From Photobacterium sp. DA100 (lineage in GTDB: Bacteria; Pseudomonadota; Gammaproteobacteria; Enterobacterales; Vibrionaceae): a DNA stretch of 64,000 bases. Location: positions 248,001-312,000 of the forward strand of contig NZ_CP119423.1 of the NCBI RefSeq assembly GCF_029223585.1. Reading direction: 5' to 3'. The first letter of the stretch is position 1, and every line of letters begins with the position of its first letter. The notes under the pieces are model-generated. The model was not told where the DNA came from. It made no database searches and saw only the letters and a program-made list of their open reading frames with translations. Both the position numbers and the translations under genes were made by a program. Of this stretch, positions 52,127 to 62,426 are shown in pieces.

Positions 52127-53815
52127 TCAGGGCATTTCCGGCTTGTCCGACTGTGGAGACTCAGCGCCAGGAGATGAAAAGGTACGGCCAGGATAGAGGT
52201 ACTGGGCCTCATCCAGGATTTGCTCCGCCCGGTTGCGTTGCCCCAGCTGGTAATAAGCCGTGACCAGGTTTTGGTACAGCTCAGGACGTGGCCATCGCTT
52301 GGCCTTTTGCTGGGCCCAGTTGATGTACTCCTGGATCAGGGCGGGGTTGTCGCTGGCGACCCCAAGCTGCAATTGGGTAAGATGCAAATCCCACTCAAAC
52401 CGGTTCTGCCACGCCCATGGGTTATTGACCCGCAGCAGATAGTCAACATTGGCGGGGCGGCTGGTTTCGTACTGGGTCAGCTGGGCGCCGGAGTAGAGGG
52501 TTGTCGCCATAAAACCGGTGGTGATGAGTGGCAGCGTCAGTACCAGTGCCCGGATCGACAGGATGTAGCGCATGTTTTGCTTGTAGTACTTGGCCGTCAG
52601 GTTGTCGACCCAGTAAATCAACAAGATGAAGATCACCCAGTGGACCAGAGAGTGGTAGAACGGGTACTCCAGCTGGCTATGCAAGACCAGCGGGAAAAAC
52701 AGTCCGATCAGAGCCAGCTGTGTCCCTTCCCGGGCTTTCTTGATTTTGAGGAACACTGCGGCCGCTGCTGCCAACAGGGCAAGGAGTGGAATGATACCAC
52801 CTTCTGCAGCCCAGAGTGCCAGCTCATTATGCGGGTGGGTGAGGGCAGCCATGCCTGCCGGGTTGTCCGGGTTGTCATGGTGCCATTTTGCAGTCTGGGT
52901 AATGTAGCTCACCTCAAAGGTGCCGTAGCCGTAGCCGGTCAAGGGCTGGTTGAGGAACATATTAACCGCTTGCGGGATATGCATGGCGCGGGCACTGACC
53001 AAGCTCAGGCGGTTCTCCTGAGGCGACCACCCCGTGGTGCTATTGATATGCCATGACAGGCTAAGCCCGAGCGCAATCATCAGCAGCCACATCCGCCACT
53101 GGGCTTTGGCGGCAAAGCGGCGCAGGTACGGGAGCAGCAGCAGGGTACCGACGGTGGCACCGAGCCAGCCGGTGCGGGAGCTTAGCACCACCAGTAATGG
53201 CAGGGTAATAACAGGGGTCAGTAGCAAGAAACATTGCTGCCAGCTCCACTTGCCCCGGTACATGGGAATACGGGCAAGAAGGTAGCCGGACAGCACTAAG
53301 CCGGTCGCCAAAAAGCTAGCCATGACATTGGGCTGCTGGAAAATCCCGTAAGGCCGGTTGGCCAACGTGTCGTAGCCCAGCGGGTTACCCGGCTCCAGCA
53401 GCATGAACTGCACCCAGCCGAGGATGGCTTGAAGCCATACCGCGGCAAGGACAAACCACAGCATGCGCTGGCGCTGCTTGTGGTTGAAGGAGAATTGCTG
53501 CAAGCCGACAAAAAACAGCAAACCAGCCCACAGGCCCAGCAGCCGTGGCAAGCTCTGGCCGATGTCCGCGTTGGGGTAGAACATGGGCAGGGTGAGCAGG
53601 ACGCAGCATATCGTCAGGACAATGGTCAGCCGCGAATAGCGCCATATCCGTTGGCGGCAGATTTCCAGCAGGCCGAAGGCAATAGCGAAGCTGAACGGGA
53701 TCCAGCTCATGGCATTGAACGAGAGCTCCAGTCCGGAGCCGCCGGGATTATGCTGAAAGTAATGCATCGCCAACAGGAACAGGATCCCGAGTGACACCAA
53801 GAAGGGCTTTATCAT
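52127..53815 (-). CDS. pglL: PglL-type O-oligosaccharyltransferase / O-antigen ligase
   Basis: 562 residues. About 11-13 membrane segments, the Wzy_C-type periplasmic loop with the ligase signature GYGYGTFE and LTHPHNELALWAAEGG, and a soluble C-terminal region with TPR-like helices. This architecture matches the V. cholerae PglL encoded near uvrA, an enzyme that transfers lipid-linked glycans to proteins. It could glycosylate pilin or other exported proteins or act as a ligase. I chose ATG 53815 (MIKPFLVSLGILF) with AAGGGA upstream; the longer frame from 53905 lacks a site. Confidence 0.88.
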   Translation of the reverse strand: MIKPFLVSLGILFLLAMHYFQHNPGGSGLELSFNAMSWIPFSFAIAFGLLEICRQRIWRYSRLTIVLTICCVLLTLPMFYPNADIGQSLPRLLGLWAGLLFFVGLQQFSFNHKQRQRMLWFVLAAVWLQAILGWVQFMLLEPGNPLGYDTLANRPYGIFQQPNVMASFLATGLVLSGYLLARIPMYRGKWSWQQCFLLLTPVITLPLLVVLSSRTGWLGATVGTLLLLPYLRRFAAKAQWRMWLLMIALGLSLSWHINSTTGWSPQENRLSLVSARAMHIPQAVNMFLNQPLTGYGYGTFEVSYITQTAKWHHDNPDNPAGMAALTHPHNELALWAAEGGIIPLLALLAAAAAVFLKIKKAREGTQLALIGLFFPLVLHSQLEYPFYHSLVHWVIFILLIYWVDNLTAKYYKQNMRYILSIRALVLTLPLITTGFMATTLYSGAQLTQYETSRPANVDYLLRVNNPWAWQNRFEWDLHLTQLQLGVASDNPALIQEYINWAQQKAKRWPRPELYQNLVTAYYQLGQRNRAEQILDEAQYLYPGRTFSSPGAESPQSDKPEMP

Positions 53816-53908
53816 CGGCTTGCTGATCCCTTTCTCGGCAAGGTTGGTGCCTTTTACATATAACACTGTCATGGTGGTTACGCTGGATCTCACTGTCTGA
53901 ATCAAACA

Positions 53909-53936
53909 AAACCGGGCTTGAAGGTAAGCCCGGTTT
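53909..53936 (-). terminator. Terminator of uvrA
   Basis: AAACCGGGCTT / AAGCCCGGTTT, 11-bp stem; on the minus strand it runs into a T-rich stretch, 41 bases after the uvrA stop. Confidence 0.85.
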
Positions 53937-53976
53937 CTCGTCGTCGGTTAGGTTGCCAGAGCTATTGTACTGGCGT

Positions 53977-56805
53977 TCACTCTGGCAGCAAAGGCTTGAG
54001 GAAGCGTGCTGTGTGCGAACCTGCGATCTGCGCCACTTGCTCTGGGGTACCGGTTGCAATGATTTCACCGCCACCGCTACCGCCCTCGGGACCGAGGTCG
54101 ATGATCCAGTCAGCGGTTTTGATCACATCGAGGTTATGCTCGATCACCACAATGGTATTGCCGTGGTCACGCAGGCGGTGCAGGACATTGAGCAACTGCT
54201 GGATATCGTGGAAATGCAGGCCAGTGGTCGGCTCATCCAGAATATACAGGGTCTTGCCGGTGTCGCGCTTGGACAGTTCTCGGGCTAGTTTGACCCGCTG
54301 GGCTTCACCGCCCGACAGCGTAGTCGCCGCCTGGCCCAGGCGGATGTACGACAGGCCGACATCAATCAGGGTCTGCAACTTTCTCGCTATAGCCGGTACC
54401 GCATCGAAAAATTCGCGGGCATCTTCGACCGTCAGCTCCAGCACCTCGTCGATGGTTTTGCCCTTGTAGCGGACTTCCAGTGTTTCGCGGTTGTAGCGCT
54501 TGCCCTTACAGGCATCACACGGCACATAGACATCCGGCAGGAAGTGCATCTCTACCTTGATAACCCCATCGCCCTGGCACGCCTCACAGCGGCCACCCTT
54601 GACGTTGAAACTGAAGCGGCCCGGTTTGTAACCGCGTGAACGCGACTCTTGGGTGCCGGCAAACAATTCACGGATAGGGGTGAAGATCCCGGTATAGGTC
54701 GCCGGGTTAGAGCGTGGCGTACGGCCAATCGGGCTCTGGTCGATATCAATGACCTTGTCGAAGTGCTCGAGATCCTGAATTTCACGGTATGGCGCAGCCT
54801 GGCCCGATGTCGCCCCGTTGAGCTGGTGGTGGGCGATCTGGAAGAAGGTGTCGTTGATCAAGGTCGACTTGCCCGAGCCCGATACCCCGGTAATACAGGT
54901 CAGCAGGCCGACAGGGATCTCGACATCGACATTTTTCAGGTTGTTGCCGGTCGCGCCCAGCAGCTTGACGGTTCGCTCCGGATCCATGGCCACCCGCTGC
55001 TCCGGTACCGCAATGCATTTCTTGCCGCTGAGGTATTGGCCGGTCAGCGAGTTGTCGTTGGCAACGATATCGGCCAGCTTGCCCTCGGCAATCACATTGC
55101 CGCCGTGGACACCGGCTCCCGGGCCGATATCAATCACATGGTCAGCGGTGCGGATGGCGTCCTCGTCGTGCTCGACCACAATCACGGTGTTGCCGAGATC
55201 GCGCAGGTGGGTCAGGGTCTTGAGCAGGCGTTCGTTATCGCGCTGGTGGAGGCCGATTGACGGCTCGTCCAGCACATACATCACGCCCACCAGGCCGGCA
55301 CCGATCTGGCTGGCCAGGCGGATCCGCTGGGCTTCACCGCCCGACAGGGTTTCGGCACTGCGCGACAGGTTGAGGTAGTTGAGGCCGACATTGACCAGGA
55401 AGCTCAACCTGTCATTGATTTCCTTGAGGACCTTCTCGGCAATCTTGGCTTTCTGTCCGGTCAGCGCCAGCTGTTGGAAGAAGTCCATTGCCTCGCTGAT
55501 ACTCATCTCGCTCACGGTTGGCAAGGTGGTATCGGCGATAAAGACATTGCGGGCCTCGAGGCGCAGGCGGGAGCCGTTACAGCTGCTGCACGGTTTGGTC
55601 GAGACGAACTTGATCAAATCTTCGCGTACCGAGTTGGATTCGGTTTCGCGGTAGCGGCGCTCCATGTTGTTGAGGATCCCCTCGAACGGATGGCGGCGGA
55701 CCGTGATATCCCCCCGGTCGTTGATGTATTTGAACTCGATATTGGTGCTGCCCGAACCATTGAGGATCACGTTCTGGACCTTCTTCGGCAGGCTGTCGAA
55801 CGGGGCCTCGACATCAAAATCATAATGCTCGGCCAGCGACTTGAGCATCTGGAAATAGTAGAAGTTGCGCTTGTCCCAGCCGCGGATCGCGCCGCCGGCC
55901 AGGCTCAGCTCACCGTTTTGTACCACCCGCTCCGGATCGAAGAACTGCTGTACCCCCAAGCCGTCACAGGTGCCACAGGCACCGGCCGGGTTGTTGAAGG
56001 AGAACAGGCGAGGCTCGAGCTCCTGCATGCTGTAGCCACAGTGCGGGCAGGCAAAGTTAGCCGAGAAGACGATCTCCTCATGCTCACCGTCGGTCATCGG
56101 GCTGACAACCACGGTACCGCCGGAAAGCTCGAGGGCCGTTTCGAAGGATTCCGCCAGGCGCTGCTGTAGATCATCGCGGACCTTGAAGCGATCGACCACC
56201 ACTTCGATGGTGTGCTTCTTGTGCAGCTCGAGCGTCGGTGGATCGGACAGATCACACACTTCGCCATCGATACGGGCGCGGATATAGCCTTGCGCAGCGA
56301 GGTTGGCCAGGGTCTTGACGTGCTCCCCCTTGCGCTCTTTGACAATCGGTGCCAGCAGCATCATCTTGCTGCCTTCCGGCAGCTCGAGTACTTTGTCGAC
56401 CATCTGGCTGACGGTTTGCGCAGCCAGCTCAACATGGTGGGTCGGACAGCGCGGCTCACCGACACGGGCGTAGAGCAAGCGAAGGTAGTCGTAGACCTCG
56501 GTAATGGTGCCTACGGTCGAGCGCGGGTTGTGCGAGGTGGATTTCTGCTCGATGGAAATTGCGGGAGATAGCCCCTCGATATGGTCAACATCCGGTTTTT
56601 CCATCAGTGACAGGAACTGGCGGGCATAGGCCGACAGTGACTCGACATAACGGCGCTGTCCCTCGGCGTATAGGGTATCGAAAGCCAGGGATGACTTTCC
56701 CGATCCCGACAGGCCGGTGATAACAATCAGCTGATCCCGAGGCAGCGTGAGGGAAATGTTCTTGAGGTTATGGGTACGGGCACCCCTGACTTCAATGTTA
56801 TCCAT
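53977..56805 (-). CDS. uvrA: UvrABC excinuclease subunit A
   Basis: 942 residues (E. coli 940). The damage-recognition ATPase of nucleotide excision repair. There are two ABC modules: Walker [10 protein letters not shown] (about 31-39) and GVSGSGKST, signatures [12 protein letters not shown] and [12 protein letters not shown]. Zinc fingers are CPHCGYS with CGTCDG and CEACQGDG with CDACKG. Divergent from ssb across a LexA box. Confidence 0.98.
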   Translation of the reverse strand: MDNIEVRGARTHNLKNISLTLPRDQLIVITGLSGSGKSSLAFDTLYAEGQRRYVESLSAYARQFLSLMEKPDVDHIEGLSPAISIEQKSTSHNPRSTVGTITEVYDYLRLLYARVGEPRCPTHHVELAAQTVSQMVDKVLELPEGSKMMLLAPIVKERKGEHVKTLANLAAQGYIRARIDGEVCDLSDPPTLELHKKHTIEVVVDRFKVRDDLQQRLAESFETALELSGGTVVVSPMTDGEHEEIVFSANFACPHCGYSMQELEPRLFSFNNPAGACGTCDGLGVQQFFDPERVVQNGELSLAGGAIRGWDKRNFYYFQMLKSLAEHYDFDVEAPFDSLPKKVQNVILNGSGSTNIEFKYINDRGDITVRRHPFEGILNNMERRYRETESNSVREDLIKFVSTKPCSSCNGSRLRLEARNVFIADTTLPTVSEMSISEAMDFFQQLALTGQKAKIAEKVLKEINDRLSFLVNVGLNYLNLSRSAETLSGGEAQRIRLASQIGAGLVGVMYVLDEPSIGLHQRDNERLLKTLTHLRDLGNTVIVVEHDEDAIRTADHVIDIGPGAGVHGGNVIAEGKLADIVANDNSLTGQYLSGKKCIAVPEQRVAMDPERTVKLLGATGNNLKNVDVEIPVGLLTCITGVSGSGKSTLINDTFFQIAHHQLNGATSGQAAPYREIQDLEHFDKVIDIDQSPIGRTPRSNPATYTGIFTPIRELFAGTQESRSRGYKPGRFSFNVKGGRCEACQGDGVIKVEMHFLPDVYVPCDACKGKRYNRETLEVRYKGKTIDEVLELTVEDAREFFDAVPAIARKLQTLIDVGLSYIRLGQAATTLSGGEAQRVKLARELSKRDTGKTLYILDEPTTGLHFHDIQQLLNVLHRLRDHGNTIVVIEHNLDVIKTADWIIDLGPEGGSGGGEIIATGTPEQVAQIAGSHTARFLKPLLPE

Positions 56806-56877
56806 ATCGATGAGCTTTATTGACTGATTTATGACTGCGGCATTATTGCACAGGGCTCAGGGCCTTGAAAGAAAAAG

Positions 56878-56893
56878 CTGTATAAAAACACAG
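56878..56893. promoter_or_regulatory. LexA (SOS) box between uvrA and ssb
   Basis: CTGTATAAAAACACAG fits CTGT-N8-ACAG exactly. It sits between the divergent genes, near a TATAAT at 56903-56908, so SOS control of uvrA and probably ssb is expected, as in E. coli. Confidence 0.88.
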
Positions 56894-57072
56894 TGAGCTG
56901 GTTATAATAGCACCATTCTGTGTCGCTTATTCGTGCTGGCATTTGCTGTATTTTACTCGGATTCAGCCCTGTTCGATCAGGGGTGAAGCATGATAGACTG
57001 CGCGATTAAGTATAAACTTTCAATAACGGCAGCTGGTTTTTCCCAGCGTCGATAATGAGATCGGAGTGAACT

Positions 57073-57624
57073 ATGGCCAGTCGTGGCGTAAACAAAGTTA
57101 TCCTCGTGGGTAACTTGGGTAATGATCCGGAAATCCGTTACATGCCAAGTGGTGGTGCAGTAGCAAATATTACCATTGCCACCTCTGAAAGCTGGCGTGA
57201 CAAGAACACTGGCGAGCAGCGCGAGAAGACGGAATGGCACCGTGTGGCGCTATTCGGCAAGCTAGCTGAAGTAGCTGGTGAGTACCTGCGTAAGGGCTCT
57301 CAGGTATACATCGAAGGCCAACTGCAGACGCGTAAGTGGCAAGACCAAAACGGTCAGGACCGCTTCACGACAGAAGTTGTGGTTCAGGGCTTCAACGGTG
57401 TAATGCAGATGCTTGGCGGCCGTCAGGGCGGTGGCCAGGGTATGGGCGCACCAATGGGTGGCGGCCAGCAGCAGGGTGGTTGGGGCCAGCCTCAGCAGCC
57501 AGCAGCGGCGCCTCAGCAGAATTTTGCCCCGCAGCAACAGCAACAGGCTCCACAGCAGCAGGCTGCTCCTCAGCCTCAGTACAACGAGCCGCCAATGGAT
57601 TTCGACGACGATATTCCGTTCTAA
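57073..57624 (+). CDS. ssb: Single-stranded DNA-binding protein
   Basis: 183 residues. An OB-fold (about 1-110; [20 protein letters not shown]), a Gly/Gln-rich linker with long Gln runs (about 118-172) and the acidic tip MDFDDDIPF that recruits repair and replication partners. Start ATG behind a GGAG site. Confidence 0.98.
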   Translation: MASRGVNKVILVGNLGNDPEIRYMPSGGAVANITIATSESWRDKNTGEQREKTEWHRVALFGKLAEVAGEYLRKGSQVYIEGQLQTRKWQDQNGQDRFTTEVVVQGFNGVMQMLGGRQGGGQGMGAPMGGGQQQGGWGQPQQPAAAPQQNFAPQQQQQAPQQQAAPQPQYNEPPMDFDDDIPF

Positions 57625-57662
57625 GCACTTGCTGTGTTGACAGGTCACTGACCCAAACGATT

Positions 57663-57688
57663 AAGCCTCGCCGATGCGGGGCTTTTTA
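57663..57688 (+). terminator. Terminator after ssb
   Basis: AAGCCTCGC / GCGGGGCTT stem with a CGAT loop and a T run; converges with the LysR gene. Confidence 0.85.
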
Positions 57689-57695
57689 TTGTCTG

Positions 57696-58583
57696 TTAGC
57701 TGTGAGCCGGGTTGGACTTGGCCTTGATAAAGTCAATGAACAGCTTGGTTTTGACATGGTTGTAGTCGAGCTTGGGGTAGTAGGCGTAGGCCGAACTCAC
57801 GGGTTGTCTGAGCTCGGGCAATACCGGTACCAGCAAGCCCTTGCTGAGTTCGCGCTTGACGGTGTTCTCTCCCGCCAGAATGATCCCCATCCCGGCCACG
57901 GCGGCGGCGACCAGCGCCTCCGGGTTCTGGGTTGTGAAGTTGCCCTTGAGGCGCACCCTGACCTCATTTTCAAACAAATGCTCTTGCTCGTGGCCATGAG
58001 TGCCGAACATCAGGCAGTTATGCTGTGCCAGTTGATCAGGACTGTCGATCAGCGGTTTTCCTTCCAGGTAAGACGGGGCGGCATAGAAGCCATGGCGGAA
58101 GTTGAACAGCTTGGTGGCGATATAGCTCGATGAATTGAAATCGGTGAGCTCCTTGCTGATAAAGACGTCCAGGTTGAGATCCGGGAGCTGGCCAGGGGTA
58201 ATGGTATGCAGCTCGACCTGGATGTTGGGATACACCTCGATGAACTCTGCCAGGTAGTTGACCAGCAGGCGGCTGCCAACCGCCAGCGGCGCACCGATCC
58301 GCAATACCCCGCTGACTTCGCCATAGGTCGAGGTGGTCTCTGCCAGCATCTGGTGCCAGTCATCCAGCAGGCGTGCGCTGCGCTGGTAAAAGAGTCGGCC
58401 GGCATCGGTCATGGTCAGGCTGCGGGTGGTACGTTTGAGCAACTGCACGCCCAGCTGTTTTTCCAGCCAGGCCAAACGTTTGGACAGGGCCGAGCTGGAA
58501 GTATTGAGCTTGGTGGCAGCCTGGGCCAGTGAGCCCTGATCGACAACGGTAACAAAGCTTTTGGTGCAGGTGATCCAATCCAT
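57696..58583 (-). CDS. LysR-family transcriptional regulator
   Basis: 295 residues. N-terminal winged helix (about 1-60; GSLAQAATKLNTSSSALSKR), then a substrate-binding effector domain. Closest in pattern to the CrgA/AaeR-like group. It stands alone between ssb and csrD, so its target is unknown; LysR regulators often control a divergent neighbour, here the csrD unit. Confidence 0.92.
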   Translation of the reverse strand: MDWITCTKSFVTVVDQGSLAQAATKLNTSSSALSKRLAWLEKQLGVQLLKRTTRSLTMTDAGRLFYQRSARLLDDWHQMLAETTSTYGEVSGVLRIGAPLAVGSRLLVNYLAEFIEVYPNIQVELHTITPGQLPDLNLDVFISKELTDFNSSSYIATKLFNFRHGFYAAPSYLEGKPLIDSPDQLAQHNCLMFGTHGHEQEHLFENEVRVRLKGNFTTQNPEALVAAAVAGMGIILAGENTVKRELSKGLLVPVLPELRQPVSSAYAYYPKLDYNHVKTKLFIDFIKAKSNPAHS

Positions 58584-58724
58584 GTTGTTAATAACCCTAT
58601 TGCGCTGGTGGGAGGCGAAGTTGCAGATTTCCTTACATTACCATGAGTTTCCTCCCGGTTCAGACGGTTTATGTCTTACAAGGGTTTACAAAATTGTTAA
58701 TTTGTCGACTTTGGCACTGACAGC

Positions 58725-58838
58725 ATGATCAATACAATGGTATTTTTGCTTTCACTATACGCCCATGCCTTGGTCTTTCTGGTGTTTGATCTGGCTAAGT
58801 ATCTGTTTGACTATATGAGTTTTTTTGGCTGCCTATGA
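58725..58838 (+). CDS. Possible small membrane peptide overlapping the csrD start
   Basis: A 37-residue frame beginning MINTMVFLLSLYAHALVFLV and ending in GCL; mostly hydrophobic, one membrane span. Its stop overlaps the csrD ATG by four bases (ATGA), a layout typical of translational coupling. There is no good ribosome-binding site before its ATG. It could be chance. The rest of 58584-58724 shows no feature I can name. Confidence 0.3.
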   Translation: MINTMVFLLSLYAHALVFLVFDLAKYLFDYMSFFGCL

Positions 58839-60805
58839 GAAAAGCTTCAGGGATGCGGTTAACCAACCGTCTAGTCGCCTTTGTCACATTAATTGTTATC
58901 TCTGCCATTTTCGTCATTTTTATTGGCGGGGCGGTAAGTTTCCGTAAGTTGGGGCAGGACTACCTGACCCATTATCTGGAAGGGGTGGTCGGGGTCATCG
59001 ATCAGGAGTTGGCCGATCCGCAAGGTTCGCAGGCGATTTCGCGCTGGCTGCCCAAGTTGCTCAAGGCCAGTAATGTGGTGGAGCTGGAAGTCGGCAGCGA
59101 GGCCGGGGTGGTATACGCTTTCAAGGGGCTACAGCCGCTGACCGACCCGAATATCCTCCATCAGAGCCGCTACGAGCTCGAACACAACCCAGGCTTCACC
59201 GTCACCATGAAATCGATCCCACCATATACCGAGTTTACCTACTCGTTAGGTGCGATGTCGTCGATAAGCTTGGCCGTGGCGATCATCATCATGGGCTTGG
59301 TTTGGGGGATGGACTGGCTGCGTCGCCAGCTTTACGGCTCGGAGCTGCTCGAGCACCGAGGGAGGATGATCCTGGCAGGCAGGGTGGATGAAAATGCCGT
59401 GGGCGATGAGCAGGAGTGGCCTGCCACAGCCAGTCTGGCCCTCGACAAGATGATCGCCGAACTCAAGGATGCCCGACAGGAGCGCAGTCGTTTCGACACC
59501 TTTATTCGAACCCATACCTTCCTCGACCAGTTGACAGGGGCGGCCAACCGGGTGTTGTTCGATAGCCGATTGCAGTCGATGCTGCAGGATCAGGAAACCC
59601 ATGGAGCGGTCATTTTGATCCGGATCACCGACTGGGAAGAGCTGCTGGCTGACAAGGGCAAAGCCGAGGCCGATGAGCTGATCCAGGATGTCGGCGGGAT
59701 TTTATCGAACCTTATCCAGCGCTACCCGGATACGGTGCTGTCGCGCTATTTCGATGCGGAGTTTGCCATTCTGTTGCCGCAGCAGTCGGCCAAGGAGGTC
59801 AAGCAGTTCAGCAATACGCTGATGAACGCCTTGGATCGGCTGTCGCCGCCAGCACCGCTGGAGCCCGACAACTGGTGCCATATCGGGGTAACCTTCTGTG
59901 CCAGCGGCGAGCGCCGAGGCCGGATCATGGACGAAGCGGACATGGCGCTGCGCAGTGCCCAGTTGCAGGGCTCCAACAGCTGGTATGCCTTCAAGAAAGA
60001 TCAGCAGTTTGAAGATGCCAGGGGCAGTGTACGTTGGCGGACTTTGCTCGATGCTGTGTTCAGCAACGGCGGGCCGGCCTTGTATCAGCAGTCGGTGCAG
60101 TTGGTGGACGGTAGCCCGCTACATCGTGAGTTGCTGTCCCGCATCAGGGATGAGAACGGCATGATGATCAAAGCATCGCGTTTCCTCACCGCTGTCGAGC
60201 AAGTCGGTTTCAGTGCCCGGATGGATAAAATCGTGGTGACCAAGGCACTGCACATGCTTAAGAGCGAGCCGGTAACCGAGTCGATTTCGGTCAATCTCAG
60301 CGTAGAGGCCTTGCTGGAGAAGAGCTTTGTCAAATGGCTGCGGGACGAATTGCTGCAGACCCCGCGTACGGTGCTCAACCGGCTGTCGTTCGAAATTCCC
60401 GAGGGGGGACTGGTCAAGCATTTGGATGCGATGCGCCCGGTAACCCGGATGCTGGTTGGCCTTGGCTGCAGCCTGGTGGTTGATCAGGCCGGCAGAACCA
60501 TTGTCAGTACCCACTATATCAAGGATATCTGTGCCGATTACATCAAACTGCACCGCAGCTTGGTTCGTGAGATAAATCTGCGCCAGGAAAACCAGTTATT
60601 TGTTAGAAGTATGCTGGGGGCTTGTGCTGATTCCGAGGTCAAGGTGATTGCTGTGGGGGTGGAAAATGCCAATGAGTGGCAAGTTCTCAAGCAGTTAGGG
60701 ATAAATGGCGGTCAAGGTCGCTACTTTTCGCCTGAAATTTCAGCAGAGAATGATACTGGAAATAATAATAACCCACGGAAATTGTTTGGAAAAAATACAG
60801 GGTAG
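58835..60805 (+). CDS. csrD: CsrD/MshH: RNase E specificity factor with degenerate GGDEF-EAL
   Basis: 656 residues. Two membrane helices (about 13-33 and 142-160) flank a periplasmic domain; a coiled linker, a GGDEF-like domain (about 225-375) and an EAL-like domain (about 390-640) follow. The GGDEF motif reads RYFDAEF and the EAL motif reads ELL, so neither cyclic-di-GMP synthesis nor breakdown is expected. In E. coli CsrD targets CsrB/CsrC RNA for RNase E decay; the V. cholerae homologue MshH precedes the msh cluster, as here. ATG 58835 could be replaced by ATG 58853 (MRLTNRLVAF), which better matches E. coli CsrD. Confidence 0.93.
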   Translation: MRKASGMRLTNRLVAFVTLIVISAIFVIFIGGAVSFRKLGQDYLTHYLEGVVGVIDQELADPQGSQAISRWLPKLLKASNVVELEVGSEAGVVYAFKGLQPLTDPNILHQSRYELEHNPGFTVTMKSIPPYTEFTYSLGAMSSISLAVAIIIMGLVWGMDWLRRQLYGSELLEHRGRMILAGRVDENAVGDEQEWPATASLALDKMIAELKDARQERSRFDTFIRTHTFLDQLTGAANRVLFDSRLQSMLQDQETHGAVILIRITDWEELLADKGKAEADELIQDVGGILSNLIQRYPDTVLSRYFDAEFAILLPQQSAKEVKQFSNTLMNALDRLSPPAPLEPDNWCHIGVTFCASGERRGRIMDEADMALRSAQLQGSNSWYAFKKDQQFEDARGSVRWRTLLDAVFSNGGPALYQQSVQLVDGSPLHRELLSRIRDENGMMIKASRFLTAVEQVGFSARMDKIVVTKALHMLKSEPVTESISVNLSVEALLEKSFVKWLRDELLQTPRTVLNRLSFEIPEGGLVKHLDAMRPVTRMLVGLGCSLVVDQAGRTIVSTHYIKDICADYIKLHRSLVREINLRQENQLFVRSMLGACADSEVKVIAVGVENANEWQVLKQLGINGGQGRYFSPEISAENDTGNNNNPRKLFGKNTG

Positions 60806-60856
60806 AGCAAAAAATCACTATTCATTAAGGGAATTATCATTATAATGGTCAAAATA

Positions 60857-60873
60857 TTGACACTTGTTGTCAA
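60857..60873. repeat. Inverted repeat in the csrD-mshI gap
   Basis: TTGACA-CTTGT-TGTCAA, perfect 6-bp arms, 60 bases before mshI. The left arm is also a perfect -35 hexamer, but no -10 is well spaced. A possible operator or promoter part for the msh operon. Confidence 0.35.
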
Positions 60874-60932
60874 GGATAGTGAATTCCTGCGATACCTCTT
60901 GAAATAAGCCTGTTTAAACCAAGTAGCCTGAA

Positions 60933-62426
60933 ATGATAATAAAGAAATTGTTGAGGAAGAAGACACATTCTCCTGTGGCGGGGATGGCATTATTCGCCGA
61001 TACCGTGGCTTTGGTGTACCAGGAAAATAAATCATGGGTAACGGATGAGCAGCCGGTGTCGGGACTGATCGGCTGGCCGGGGGCGATTCGTTCCTTGATT
61101 GAGAAGCACCAGCTAAAAGGGGCGGAGTTGCGCCTGGTGCTAGGCCATGGCTTGTATCAGAGTATGTTGATCGACAAGCCCGAGCTGCCGCGGGAAGAGT
61201 ATCCGACGGCCTTGCCCTTTTTGGTCAAAGAGCTGGTCAACGAGTCGCCGATGGAGCTGGTGGCCGATGGTTTTGTCGCGCCGTTGAAAGAGCGCCTGCA
61301 GGCATTTTCGACCCAGAAAAAGCAAATTGAACAGCTGGACAAGGTCTGCCGGGAGGCGGGGTGCGAGCTGTTGTCGGTTTCCGCCGAAGAAGTGGTATGG
61401 GGACAGCTGACCGCGTTTGAGCGAAGCCAGCTGGTCTTGCACCGCCGGGGGAAAGCCAACCTGCAGCTGTCGGCTTTCAAACAGCAGGTGCTGTGCTTCC
61501 AGCGTCAGCTTCGCGGCTTCAGCGTGCCGTTGTTGGCAGGTGACGATGCCCAGTCGCTGGAAAAAGGCTTACAGCTCGATGGGTTGGCATTGGAGCTGCA
61601 GCGGTCGCTGGACTTCCTTAGCGCTCAGCTGCGTGATGCTCCGATCACCCAGCTGCTGGTTTCCTGTGATGACGATGACGACAGTGAGCTAGCCCAAGCG
61701 TTGAGCCAGCGCCTCAACGTCAAGGTTGAGCCAGTTACCCCTTCGCATCCTTCTTTGGCCAGCAACGCCGTGCGTGTGGCCTATTGTGCCGTGATAGAGC
61801 CCGAGCATGTCGGGATTAACTTCTACAGCGATGCCCTCAAGCCAAAGCTTGAGCTGTTGACCCTTCCCAATGTCGTAATGAGCTGGGTGGCGATCACTGT
61901 GGTATTGGCGGCGTTGGCTGGCTGGTTTAGCTGGCAGAGTTACCAGCAACAGCGAGAGCTAGCTGCTGAGCAGCAGCGCCTGCAGCAAAGATCCGCAGAG
62001 CTCGAACGGACCAAGGCTGCTCTGGCCAAGCATTTGCCGAGCCAGCTTAAGGTGGATGTGGCCAACGGTTTGGAGCAGCACCTCGCCGAGAAGCAGGCTG
62101 CCCTGGAGGCCATCGCCCTGCATGACAGTAGCTTGCAGGTGGGGTATGCCGGCATGATGCAGCAGTTGTCGGCGGCAGCCAGTGGTGATATCTCGGTCCA
62201 GCACATGAGAGTAAAAGGGCCGCAGCTCAATCTTGAAGGGTTGGCGCGAACCCCGGATGCTGTTCCGGCTTGGTTGCAGGAGTTCAGGCAGTATCCATCG
62301 CTGTCGGATCGCCGCTTCAAGCTGATGACGCTCGGCCGTAACAAACAGAATATCGTGACCTTCAAGCTGCTGGCAGAGCGAAATCAGCCTGCAGCACCTG
62401 CTGTCACGCAAGGAGTCGCCCAATGA
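60933..62426 (+). CDS. mshI: MSHA pilus biogenesis protein MshI
   Basis: 497 residues. The N-terminal part resembles PilM-type actin-like proteins (MALFADTVALVYQ). A membrane helix at about 308-328 (VVMSWVAITVVLAALAGWF) leads to a PilN-like coiled-coil periplasmic domain. It would form the inner-membrane alignment platform of the MSHA type IV pilus. The stop overlaps mshJ by four bases. Confidence 0.9.
   Translation: MIIKKLLRKKTHSPVAGMALFADTVALVYQENKSWVTDEQPVSGLIGWPGAIRSLIEKHQLKGAELRLVLGHGLYQSMLIDKPELPREEYPTALPFLVKELVNESPMELVADGFVAPLKERLQAFSTQKKQIEQLDKVCREAGCELLSVSAEEVVWGQLTAFERSQLVLHRRGKANLQLSAFKQQVLCFQRQLRGFSVPLLAGDDAQSLEKGLQLDGLALELQRSLDFLSAQLRDAPITQLLVSCDDDDDSELAQALSQRLNVKVEPVTPSHPSLASNAVRVAYCAVIEPEHVGINFYSDALKPKLELLTLPNVVMSWVAITVVLAALAGWFSWQSYQQQRELAAEQQRLQQRSAELERTKAALAKHLPSQLKVDVANGLEQHLAEKQAALEAIALHDSSLQVGYAGMMQQLSAAASGDISVQHMRVKGPQLNLEGLARTPDAVPAWLQEFRQYPSLSDRRFKLMTLGRNKQNIVTFKLLAERNQPAAPAVTQGVAQ

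Noticed and set aside
52127..53815. Reading pglL as the polymerase of the syp-like locus
   Set aside because: The locus has its own Wzy-type gene (31708-33057); the gene by uvrA is longer, has a soluble C-terminal region and sits at the conserved V. cholerae PglL position.
55474..56169. A 231-codon plus-strand frame opposite uvrA
   Set aside because: Antisense shadow of uvrA, typical of its codon pattern; no family resemblance.
58690..58730. Sigma-54 promoter before csrD (TTGGCACTGACAGC)
   Set aside because: The -24-like TGGCAC is present, but no GC lies at the required 10-bp spacing and no TTGC follows.
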